Assembly: GCF_000149955.1 (NCBI RefSeq)
Contig: NC_030991.1
Coordinates: 1,928,914 to 1,992,913, forward strand
DNA from: Fusarium oxysporum f. sp. lycopersici 4287
Lineage: Eukaryota; Ascomycota; Sordariomycetes; Hypocreales; Nectriaceae
Reading direction: 5' to 3'
DNA: 64,000 nt
The position numbers and the translations under genes are program-made. This document shows, in pieces, positions 34,725 to 43,795 of this stretch (its first letter is position 1; each line of letters starts with the position of its first letter). A model generated the notes under the pieces. The model ran no database searches and had not been told where the DNA came from. It saw nothing but the letters and a program-made list of their open reading frames with translations.

Positions 34725-35091
34725 CTAAAGGCAGGCCCATTGCTTTTCTATACTGGCGGTTACCTAGTGAGGTTCCCGGTGGCTGGGCCTTATACTAATC
34801 CTCTCTTGACGTGACGTATCTCTGGCGGATTGCTCGTGGATAACCGTACCTCAGCCGCGTTGTTGAATCTGGAACTGGACCTTGCAAGTGTAAGGGTAAT
34901 GATGCTGAGGGTCCGATAGCGGAAAAAATCATACCACATATGGAAACTGGGACGGGTACCCGTCCGCCTATTGATCGCCGTCCTTTCACATATGACATCT
35001 CGAAACCTTCTCTTTACACCCTTCATTTCAAATACCACGAGATTCCTCAAAATAGTAAGATCCCAAAGAATTATCTTAGAGTTACTATGCA

Positions 35092-35415
35092 ATGGCCGAC
35101 TGTAATCTATTTGATAATCTCTATCTCTTTTATGATACCAGCGCCCGCCTCTTGATCTGCACCAGGGAGAGCTGCAAATTCGCCCTATCCAACGACCCTT
35201 CCCGTGTAACGACACATCTCCGCGACAAACACAATATCCCCACCAAGGAAAGAAGACGACTAAGCCGGCTTTTGAAATCCTTGCACCCTAGGCCCTCGAC
35301 CCTGATGATGCATCACCTCAAGCCGACGGGTCGATTGAGCACGACAAGGTGCGAGTCTAGGAAGGCTTCGCCTGCATAAACTGTCAAGATATCGCAGCAA
35401 TAAGGAGTTAAAGCT
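35092..35415 (+). pseudogene. OrsD-type zinc-finger remnant
   Basis: MADCNLFDNLYLFYDTSARL then LLICTRESCKFAL...VTTHLRDKHNIPTKERRR is a C2H2 unit like the N-terminus of the gene at 18282. After about residue 65 the frame changes. DPDDASPQADGSIEH, a stop, and EGFACINCQDI follow in another frame, which is the usual order in OrsD/TLH proteins. It is a broken N-terminal fragment. Confidence 0.7.
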
Positions 35416-35586
35416 TATAAATAAATATATAGGACGTATTTTAAGACCATATGACATGCTTATGATATATATGGGGTATTTTTATTAGATGTGAAGCTTC
35501 TGGTTTGAGGCAGTAATTATTAATTAGTGATAAGAGTGAGATGCGTATGACGCAAAAGCGTCCATGAGTCTGAGTCATGGATAGTC

Positions 35587-37164
35587 TCATGACGTTGTTA
35601 CTGGTGTCGGTGGGGCCAAGACCCGGAGTACATACGTCACGTACCAAGGCCAAAAGACTTCAAGAGCCCAAGTTCTCAATCGTTGAATACCAGCAATAAC
35701 CTGAAACGTTGAAAGCAATCTCAACGTGGAGCCAAAAGAGCCGCTGGTCCATAGAGTCTGCAAAATAGATTAGACACATGATGTCAAAGAACCAAGCTGA
35801 GAAAACTTCTTACCGTCTTGCCATTGTGATAGGTCGAGGCAACGAATATCCATTCGTGTCCGTGGACAAGTATCCCAGGAATAAAGGGTAACTTTTGCAA
35901 GTCGTCGCCAGCGAGTTTATATAGATGCCTCCACTGGGCCGCATGCCATACTCCCATTTGAAGCTGCGCCTTGCGCGCAGACGCTCCGCCTCGTTTGGTT
36001 TCAATACTAACTGATATGGGAAGAGGCCGCAGGGGCGCATAACTGGTATGATTGATGGAGGAGTCAGTGAGAACTCCCCGGATCTCTTTGATTGCTTCCA
36101 TGGTCTGAGGCTGATTGTCATCTTTCTCCGGATCAAGATGGAAAACATAATCGACCTTTTTGCCTTGTGAGGCTTTCATCCGATAGGCAGGGAGTATGCC
36201 AGCGCTAGTGCTATACGCCAAAGTCAATCATCATTGTCAAGCCGGAGTTTTATCAAGTACATACCATGGTCGAAACCCATCGAGTTGGCGGCCACGAGGA
36301 GTTTTTCCGTAGAAGGCGGCTTTGAGTAGGGGCGTGTGAACGAGGTTATTCCAACCAGCTTCATCGTCTTCCATATCATTGCAATCCTTGGCATCGCCCA
36401 CAAGCTGCATTACCTCGGCAAGTCTAAGTTCATGATGCAAATGTGGGAGGTACCTCTTCAGAGGCAAGCCTTCTCCCGTAGGCTTATCAAACACTCTAGG
36501 TTTAAAAGAACCATAAGCTGGGGTTGACTTCTGGAGGTCAGATATCTCGGACTGTCATGTGTTAGTTTCCAAAGGGCTTGGAGGCAAGGGCAGTTTTACC
36601 AACCTCAAGATACTCGGGGATAACACGGTCTCCAGTTCCGATATCGTCCATTTCATTAGAAAGTAGTGCCAAAGTGTCAGGGATCCTTGGATCCAATAAA
36701 TCAAGTTGTTTCTCCTCGAGTCCATCAGGATTGAGCGAAAGAGATGAGAATATTTTACTAGGAGACGAGTGGTTTGATGCATGACTGCTTTGACGCGAAG
36801 AATTGTTGGAATCATTTACAGATCGCGGACCGTCTTGTCTTGGCGTCTCCTCGTTCGCCTCGTCGTCGTTGTTGTCGTCGTTGTTAACGTCAACTGCATG
36901 TGCAGCTAGTATGGGAACGCCCCCAAGCTTCCGTCTCTTATTCGATGGCGTAGAAGGCTGCATTTCCAGCGCCAAGTCAGTCCCGGGGAAGATGTCTTGG
37001 GTATGATCCTGTGAGGGTGGCGGCGAAAGAGGACGATCTGAGTCAAAATAAGGCCGCTTTTTACTGTTAGGATGCTCTTTAGGCGTAAGGTGCGCACCAG
37101 TACATGAGAAGTCAGTAGGTACGCCTTCAAGCCAAGAAATAATGCTATGATTGAAGTCGTTCAT
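35587..37164 (-). CDS. PD-(D/E)XK nuclease-like protein, four exons
   Basis: Gene model on the minus strand: exons 37164-36604, 36551-36265, 36210-35814 and 35757-35587. They are joined by GT-AG introns of 52, 54 and 56 bp. The joined length is 1416 bp with no stop, giving 471 residues. The N-terminus (MNDFNHSIISWLEGVP) and a Ser/Asp-rich middle (SRQSSHASNHSSPSK) are typical of a large ascomycete family annotated as PD-(D/E)XK nuclease-like. The core has AGWNNLVHTPLL, PAY, D303 in KVDYVFHLD, E353-T-K355 in SIETKRGG, a Gln in LQMGVWHAAQW, then PGILVHGHEWIFVASTY. These are the expected metal-binding and catalytic positions of the fold. DNA cleavage is therefore plausible but untested. It is the only complete gene in the inverted-repeat unit. 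Confidence 0.8.
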
Positions 37165-37628
37165 AGTGCAATTGCCAAAGCCATGGTAAATTGCTACTGC
37201 TGTTGGTTTGAAGCGACACGAGAAATGGAGACAGAGTGGAATTGTTATGCCCCGCATTTGTTGATGCAGCAACTAACTCTTGTCGGCTTCGGTTAAATGA
37301 TCGTCCGGCCAGCCCCCGGCGCCTACGATCTAACCAATGACAGGCTTGATGAGAAAGACCTTCATTAGCGCACGTACTGCGGCGATCAATAGGCGGACGG
37401 GTACCCGTCCCAGCTACCATATCAAGCATAGTACTCTCCGCTATCGGACTGCTTAGCGCCCCGTTCGATTGTCATTGCAACGCAAACCAAAAGCAAAATG
37501 TCGCAGGGTAGGCATTAGTAATCTAGCTATATGCTTTAAGTAACTGTGCAGGATGGAATACCCCGCACAAGAGACAACTTAAGATTTTAATCAACACATT
37601 TGCTGCTGCTCATCATATTCACTCTAAC

Positions 37629-38220
37629 CCTACTGTACCAATTACCACTGGTAATGGGCCCAATACCAACTTTGCGGCCCGTGCACCTTCCCCTTTTGGA
37701 GGCGGCTAATAGGCGGACGGGTACCCGTCCCAATTGCCATATTCAGTCTAGCCCTCTCCGCTATCGGATTACCTCCCGCTGTGCAATTCCACTATCTCGA
37801 GTGGTTTTACTTGAAGTCCCATTAACCTGCTATGTTTTTTTCAAAGCAAGTCGATGACTTTAATTTGATCAGCCTTGATGTATTCAGGTGATACACCCAC
37901 TCTAATAAACTCTACTAGAACTACGGCTGAACTACAATACAACTTTCTTCCTGTTCCGCGGCAGAATACAAGGCTTCTTGTTCATCGATATCTCGCTGAG
38001 CCATCTCCCAAAGCTCGCCCATGCCTCTTCTGCTTGTAAACAGTCGTCCGTTCTCGGTCTCCTCAGCTACTCGTGCTTCCATGCGATCAGTCTCTGCTTT
38101 GTCCCAGTCTAAGTAAGCCATCATCTCTTCTTTAGTCCACTCTCTCAGACCCGTCGAGGTTTTGCAGTACCTCCCCATCTGCTTATAATCAAGGCACCAG
38201 CTGTAGCTTGCTTTTGGGTA
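37629..38220. repeat. Duplicated block B (better preserved)
   Basis: Parallel to block A without the MITE. It starts CCTACTGTACCAATTACCAC directly after a telomere-like CTAACC, contains GGACGGGTACCCGTCC and CTCTCCGCTATCGGA, and ends at GCTTGCTTTTGGGTAT, where palindromic repeat family 2 starts. It carries an 85-codon minus-strand frame. Confidence 0.8.
37921..38178 (-). CDS. Small charged protein, 85 residues, unknown
   Basis: The frame starts MGRYCKTSTGLREWTKEEMM and continues with Glu/Asp/Arg-rich helical sequence to a stop at 37921. No signal or membrane segment is seen. The equivalent frame in block A starts with ATG at the same place (MGRCCATSMSLRE) but has several stops. Block B alone kept it open, which hints at real coding. 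The WTKEEMMAYLDWDKAE segment resembles small fungal orphans I have seen near repeats. No function can be given. Confidence 0.5.
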   Translation of the reverse strand: MGRYCKTSTGLREWTKEEMMAYLDWDKAETDRMEARVAEETENGRLFTSRRGMGELWEMAQRDIDEQEALYSAAEQEESCIVVQP

Positions 38221-38221
38221 T

Positions 38222-38405
38222 CCTACTCAAGAATTATCAAATGAAACGCATTGCGTTTCCTGTTTTTGACCAATTATCGTCTAGCATTTCGCCCCATATT
38301 TCTCCTGATGGAAACGCACTGCGTTTCTCGTACCGCCCTAATGAAATGAGAAAACCTAAAACACGAAACGCGTCGCGTTTCCGTCGGCTGACCCTTGTCG
38401 AGTCC
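38222..38405 (+). repeat. Palindromic repeat family 2, copy A
   Basis: A 184-bp unit starting CCTACTCAAGAATTATCA. It contains three 17-bp palindromes of the form GAAACGC-NNN-GCGTTTC at 38243-38259, 38311-38327 and 38365-38381. A second copy lies at 56211-56395 and a degenerate one near 23757. It has no coding capacity. Confidence 0.85.
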
Positions 38406-40242
38406 AACAACTTAACTACTGCAGAACTAAACAACATTCATTACCATCGTCTACTGAAACTCACATGTTTATCATCTCCGTATAGTATCTACTCTATCTC
38501 CGCCATTCCATCCTATCTATTATATTTCTATATGCTTAGTCATAATGGCCAGCTCCTCTATTCATAGGCAACATAGCCATCCCACTTTATCTCCAGCAAA
38601 GTTGCAAGAGCTCGAAAGGCTCAGCCTTTGTTACAATTTGCCGGAAGCAGCAATTATATTTACCCAATGCGGTTTTGCTATTCTTTTGATCTTAGGTTCT
38701 GGGTGCGAATACAAAAATTACTCGGCCTGTACGCCTTCCTTCGCTTACATGGTATGGTTTAGTGTACTAATCCCCGGTCGCTGCAAATAAGTAGGAAGCG
38801 GCTTGATCGGCTCAATTTCAAAATGGAAGAGAACATACTGCATGATGACTTTATATACAAGGAGATGATTAATTCAACCCGGCCTAGATGCCTGCTATTT
38901 CTCCGGAAAAGACAAGCCAAAAATGATCTTGGTTTAGATCATCTCGCTCACATTTGTAGCATTACTCTAATGCTATTTAGCCCGTTCGGAAAGCATGGCT
39001 CTGCCGTATAGTGGGCGTTAGGGCCACTGAAGGGATGGATTACAAAATGTATTCCTTCTGCGAGGAAAGAGAAAACAGCCTTGGTCTATCGCCGTTTCGG
39101 TTTTGATGCGAACCTTGTCAAAGTCCTCAAAACGGCTGGCTTGACCGGCTGCAGCCATAAAAGCCCCTCAGCACAGAATGACCACACAGGGGCTTGATGG
39201 TGGGCAGCTGACCATGCAGTGATGGAAGCACAGGGCCATCGGGCGTTCAGTGGCACTTATGACAGACTGACAAGTGCAGGCGAGCAACTCAAAAGCGGCT
39301 CGGTGCGTCACTGAGTGGTGTGAGAAGACAATTGCGGTATGGCGGTGAGGGGAACCGTATGGGAAATCATTGGCTGTCGTATGTTTCCTCAATTGTGAGG
39401 CGACAGGCTTTACCCCCCAAACCATGTTAGCATCAAGTTGTTGTTAGGCACATTGGCCGGCTCCGCGAAGATAGCTAAGACTTGATGAAGGAACCCGTAT
39501 TATGGATTCGCCCTCAAAGAAAAAGCCTCCTGCTGCATTACAGGTATTGGCTGTAATGGAGCTTCCTATTTCGCCTCATTATGAATACTGACAAGTTGCT
39601 TCGTGTATGGTGGCGGGGGTGCGCCTTTTTCTCAACCAACGTAGCCGAAGTCTCCTCAGCCCATTGCTGCCTGATGCTTAAACCTGCGGCCACACTAAAA
39701 ACACTTTGCCCGCCGATTTGCACATTGTCACCGTCCAACTGAGGTGGCTAACTGTAAGGTTGCAGCACTTGTTCCCGACTGTCGAATGTTCGAAGGAGGC
39801 CCGAGCGTTGGTCTGACCAAATCCCTTTTTTCCGTCCTACATCCCTATCGTCCGTCCCATTTTAAGTAAAAAGGAGACCCATGCGATGTCGGGGAGGTGC
39901 GCTGTGCAGGGAAAATGACGGGGAAAATGACATGGTCTCGACCAGGGGTCCGGACTGGGTTAAGTAAAAGAGGATTTCAGTAAAAGAGAATGGTTATTGG
40001 CCAAAAAAAAAAAAAAAAAAAAAAGATATATAAAGTTGCCAGAGCCTCGAGGTAGGGTTTTGGGGCTTGAAGCTCCGCAGGTGCCCTGCAACCCCACGTA
40101 GGCTAGAGTCCTATTTTGACTGCCTTATTCACGCCATCAGGCACCAGTGAGCAACAGAAATCTCTACGAGGAAGACAAATAATCTCGATTAACCTTGTCA
40201 CGGCAGTCATAAACTTAATCACACTGAGCTATTCGCACAAAC
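38406..40242. other. Intergenic region with a dispersed duplication
   Basis: The stretch about 39476-39830 is related to 58190-58540 (GGTATTGGCTGTAATGGAGC against GGTGTTGGCTGTAATTGAGC, CCCGAGCGTTG against TCCGAGCGTTG). A poly-A run lies at 40002-40024, followed by TATATAA. CTACATCCCTATCGTCCGTC at 39838 recurs at 42612 beyond the HET gene. No gene is seen. Confidence 0.55.
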
Positions 40243-42192
40243 ATGTGGCTTCTCGATGCGAAGTCAGTACGCCTCGTTTCCTTTGCCAACCAAGAGGAGA
40301 TCCCACCATACGCAATTCTCTCGCATACATGGACAAATGAAGAGGTATCGTTTCGAGACATAATGTCAGTGGATACCGGCACGAATTTAGCAACTATGGC
40401 TGGGTGGTTTAAAATAAAGAATGCCTGCCGTCTAACATTGTCATTTGGGCTCAGTTATGTCTGGATTGATACTTGTTGCATTGATAAGTCTAGTAGCGCT
40501 GAGCTCCAAGAGGCAATCAACTCCATGTTCAAGTGGTACGAACTAGCAAATATATGTTTTGCTTACTTGGCCGATGTTTCCGTATACGAGGATATTCGTA
40601 TGAAAGGGTCCTCTTTTCGACACTGCCGTTGGTTCAAGAGAGGCCGGACTTTGCAAGAGCTACTCGCTCCGATTGAAGTTGCATTTTACGATCAAGATTG
40701 GAGACCAATCTCTACGAGGGGACAAACCAAAGACCTGATTGAAGTAATCACTGGCATCAGACCGCTCTATCTATCTCGTCTACCTCGAGATGAACGCATT
40801 TACGAAACACTCTCGAGAGCCAGCGTTGCTGAAAGAATGTCCTGGATGGCTAAACGAGAGACAACAAGGCCGGAGGATTTGGCTTACTGTCTGCTAGGCC
40901 TATTTGACATCAATATGCCTATGCTCTATGGAGAAGGTTCCAAAGCCTTCCAAAGATTACAAGAAGAGATCATGAAAAAGTGTGATGACTGCACCCTGCT
41001 CAGTTGGGGGTATCAAGAGCTATGCAGTAATTGGCGTTGGGAACAAGCATCTCTTCTTGCCCCGCATCCCTCTTCTTTCAAATATTGCAGGGACATTGAA
41101 CCCTGTTCCCTCGAGGGGTTTAACGCAGCTTCATTCTCGATGAATCAGAGGGGCCTACAAATGAAAGTTCCCGTACGTTTCGACTTGACGCACCAACTAC
41201 TCGTATACATAATACTGAACTGTTCCCCTCGTTCGGAGACAGAATGCTTTCCTGAAACTGGCGCTCCTAAATCCTTTGTGGCGATACCATTGATCTCTAC
41301 AAGTGCCTACAACGAATCCCAAATAGGCGAAGGAACTCAGGAAGGAGAGTACTTACGTCCCAAGTGGTGTAGGCCAACTCTTGTCTCTAAAAAATTCCTA
41401 AGTCAGGCGAAATCGATCAGCTTAGTTATTCGAAGATCCTCAGATCGATTGCGAATATTTCGAGAGTTACCCCTTTCAATCGCATTTCCCCCGATCCCAA
41501 TTCCACAAGGCTACATCATACTGGGGACCTATCCACCTCAGCCGATCGGAAGTCAATTCATTTCTCTTCAGCCCTACCCATCGCAGGTTATAGCAGACTC
41601 GGCAGAAGAGATCCTACCACCACCTGTTCCGTCGTCAATAATTTATTCTAAAGAGGATCAAAGAATGATCCGCATAAAAGTACCCCCGCTTGGCACCTTC
41701 GTAGTCGTCTTGGGGTATCGGGCAGTGGCGCGGCGCGTGACTTGGGGCATGACCTTCTGGCAGTGCCTTAATATCAATTGCCGTGTTTTCAAGTTGCCAG
41801 ATAGATTCGATTTGGAAGCCTTACACAGCCTATCCATTACCCAGGATTTCACTAATCTACAGGAATTTAACTCCCAGTTTCGAGGAGATCGCTATATATT
41901 CAACATTGGCGTGCGGGCCAATGCATACATCGCGATTCAATTCTCCAAGGAACAAAAGGAGCTAGGGATTACGGATGTATATATCAGCATGGCTCACCCA
42001 TTAGACAACTCTCACGAGCAGGAAGAAGTTGAGACGCAAGAGGGAACTGAAATTAATATGCTGAATTGGTTACAAGATCACAGGAGAATGGCCCAGCTTC
42101 ATGGACAGGCTTCTCCAAGGCTTACTGATTCTGTGCGCAGGGAGCTGATGACAAGTTTTCCGACATATAGTACTGCACACAGTTTGATTTAA
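40243..42192 (+). CDS. HET-domain protein (heterokaryon-incompatibility type)
   Basis: An intact single-exon frame of 649 residues beginning MWLLDAKSVRLVSFANQE, the usual start of HET-E/HET-D-like proteins. The HET domain covers about residues 23-145: YAILSHTW, EEVSFRDI, YVWIDTCCIDKSSSAELQEA, NSMFKWYELANICFAYLADV and WFKRGRTLQELLAP. RPEDLAYCLLGLFDINMPMLYGEG and a DUF8212-like region follow. Such proteins trigger localised cell death when incompatible hyphae fuse or after non-self recognition. Many sit in variable subtelomeric regions. No NACHT or WD repeats are present, so the partner or sensor is unknown. A 28-bp direct repeat flanks the gene on both sides. Confidence 0.92.
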   Translation: MWLLDAKSVRLVSFANQEEIPPYAILSHTWTNEEVSFRDIMSVDTGTNLATMAGWFKIKNACRLTLSFGLSYVWIDTCCIDKSSSAELQEAINSMFKWYELANICFAYLADVSVYEDIRMKGSSFRHCRWFKRGRTLQELLAPIEVAFYDQDWRPISTRGQTKDLIEVITGIRPLYLSRLPRDERIYETLSRASVAERMSWMAKRETTRPEDLAYCLLGLFDINMPMLYGEGSKAFQRLQEEIMKKCDDCTLLSWGYQELCSNWRWEQASLLAPHPSSFKYCRDIEPCSLEGFNAASFSMNQRGLQMKVPVRFDLTHQLLVYIILNCSPRSETECFPETGAPKSFVAIPLISTSAYNESQIGEGTQEGEYLRPKWCRPTLVSKKFLSQAKSISLVIRRSSDRLRIFRELPLSIAFPPIPIPQGYIILGTYPPQPIGSQFISLQPYPSQVIADSAEEILPPPVPSSIIYSKEDQRMIRIKVPPLGTFVVVLGYRAVARRVTWGMTFWQCLNINCRVFKLPDRFDLEALHSLSITQDFTNLQEFNSQFRGDRYIFNIGVRANAYIAIQFSKEQKELGITDVYISMAHPLDNSHEQEEVETQEGTEINMLNWLQDHRRMAQLHGQASPRLTDSVRRELMTSFPTYSTAHSLI

Positions 42193-42792
42193 TGAACTGG
42201 TCTTCTCTGTAACTGTATGGAAGGATTACAGAGGAATGCTAGCTCTGTACATATTGGACAGCCATATAGGAGGCGGGTCGCTTGGTATGTCCTGTTTTCG
42301 GTTTATACAACTCTATCCATTATTTGCGGATGATTCTGTTAAGATTGCCCATCTAAATAGGATTTAACAGTTTGTTTAAATACAACAGCGGAATAGAAAC
42401 TTCCTAACGGAATGTACGCCCGTGTCGAGATACGTCTCCTGGTTTTACGCATAACGGCAACTGATTCACTGTATTCGATTCTAGATATGTATAAGGGGGT
42501 TTGTGATAAATCTTTTGATGGGAAAGAAGCCTATCATGTACTTCCATCGGGAACGCGGCCCATTCCCGCTTCTCCACCAATCACCTCATCCCAACCATCC
42601 TTGTCTGCTACCTACATCCCTATTGTCCGTCCCATTTTATGTAATCGCGGACGCGCTGTTGCGATCAGAGCCCCACTGAGAATGATCTACATGGTAATCC
42701 ACAATGCCGAGATCCATAAGGCTGCAATGACGGAAAAGGGGGCCCAATAGATGGACGGGTCCGTACACTCACGGGTCCCCCATTAGTCAGCA
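42193..42792. other. Intergenic region with direct-repeat copy
   Basis: CTACATCCCTATTGTCCGTC begins at 42612 and matches 39838-39865 over 28 bp with one change. A GACGGGTCCGT/ACGGGTCCCCC stretch near 42753-42780 resembles the palindromes of repeat family 1. No gene is seen. Confidence 0.45.
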
Positions 42793-42805
42793 TAACCCTA
42801 ACCCT
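42793..42805. repeat. Interstitial telomere motif (TAACCCTAACCCT)
   Basis: Two CCCTAA units lie between the HET gene and the FAR1 remnant. Confidence 0.7.
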
Positions 42806-42826
42806 CTGCCTTGCTGCTTTATCTTT

Positions 42827-43339
42827 TTATGGGCTACTTCTATATCGTAACGGACAGGACCCTGCACCTCTTCTGTGGCCTTGTATATGACACTTGCTAC
42901 ATGTAGGTAGTCTTTTTGCTAGCTTATCTTGCGGCTTATCTTGTCGCCCGTCTTGCTGCTTGTCTTGCCCTTTGCCATGCTCCTTGTCTTGTCGCTTGTT
43001 TTGTGGTCTGGCGTGAGCCTCGTCGTGTGGTTCGTCTTGCGTTTCGTCTTGCCGCTTGTCTTGTGGTTTGCGTTGGGGCTCATGATTGTGTTGACAAAAT
43101 CGAGCTTCAGTTCGATGTTTGAGAAGCCAATTTCCACTCCATTCTTCCTTGGCTACTATTGAAAATTGGCAGCCTGTGCGAAATCGATTACATGCGTAGG
43201 TAATTGTAAGTCGACCAGAACTTTCTGTAGTTGATCTTCTGGTTATAAATTTATAGCCTCCGATTGCTGCCCAGATGTTGAGATCTCGAATAAGATCTTC
43301 TTGTGATGAATACCACTGCTGAGGAGGAAGAGAGTTCAT
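42827..43339 (-). CDS. FAR1-type DNA-binding domain joined to a zinc knuckle
   Basis: A frame of 170 residues. Residues about 13-90 match the FAR1/WRKY-GCM1-like DNA-binding domain of Mutator-like transposases: GYKFITRRST, YACNRFRTGCQFSIVAKEEW and CQHNHEP, giving the C...C...H-x-H zinc set. A degenerate repeat of QDK/QDE tetrapeptides (about 91-143) follows. The C-terminus CSKCHIQGHRRGAGSC is a zinc knuckle as found at the end of such transposases. The DDE catalytic core is missing, so this looks like an internal deletion derivative joined through a low-complexity repeat. It could still bind DNA. Expression is unknown. Confidence 0.65.
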   Translation of the reverse strand: MNSLPPQQWYSSQEDLIRDLNIWAAIGGYKFITRRSTTESSGRLTITYACNRFRTGCQFSIVAKEEWSGNWLLKHRTEARFCQHNHEPQRKPQDKRQDETQDEPHDEAHARPQNKRQDKEHGKGQDKQQDGRQDKPQDKLAKRLPTCSKCHIQGHRRGAGSCPLRYRSSP

Positions 43340-43795
43340 TTGTTAATAGTAGTAAGCAAGGATAGATATGATGAGATGTTAGGCGGTGAAGCTAATTTTA
43401 CATCATTATTCCAGCTCCAGATTCAACTGAAAGAGGACTTTGACGCGTCTTGATTGGGCCGTCATCCCTGTTTTCCTCTTTCACTTGAAAGGGGCTACTT
43501 GGCGAGACTGCCGCGACTCCACTTTCAGCGATGGTAGGGGCGCTTTATCATATCATTGGTGCTCTGGTCCTAACCCTGGACGGTTCTTATAGAGTTTGAG
43601 GTGGTAGCTCAAAGCTTCGCAGCGTGTGTAATACATGTAATATAAATAAAGTTTGATTACGGAATTCCACGTGAACAGCGCGTCTTTGACGCGCGCTTCT
43701 AGGACAGGTCCAAACTTTATAAAGAGAATAGCCCTCAATGTTCTTCGAAGGCAACTTGCAGTAAATGAAGACTAAGTCTTGAGTTGCGAGACAGG
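43340..43795. other. Intergenic region, no gene seen
   Basis: No gene or clear repeat was found. Confidence 0.5.

Larger units (their letters stand above)
34912..37448. mobile_element. 2.5 kb unit with 69-bp inverted ends carrying a PD-(D/E)XK gene
   Basis: The blocks 34912-34980 and 37380-37448 are inverted copies of each other, matching at 58 of 69 positions. The first 12 bp (TCCGATAGCGGA) and the last about 33 bp, including GGGACGGGTACCCGTCC and GCCTATTGATCGCCG, are identical. Similarity stops outside TCCGATAGCGGA. No target duplication is evident. Inside are an OrsD-finger remnant and one intact nuclease-like gene. Parts of the same terminal sequence occur in blocks A and B and in the LINE 5' region. 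It behaves like a terminal-inverted-repeat transposon, but mobility is unproven. Confidence 0.65.

Noticed and set aside
33894..38405. Helitron 3' ends (hairpin followed by CTRR) as explanation of the palindromic repeats
   Set aside because: Hairpins are followed by TAA or TTC without a consistent CTRR at the proper distance, and no Rep/helicase of Helitron type is present.
42910..43130. CRISPR-like or minisatellite array
   Set aside because: The repeated units are degenerate codons for QDK/QDE tetrapeptides without spacers. It is a coding low-complexity repeat.
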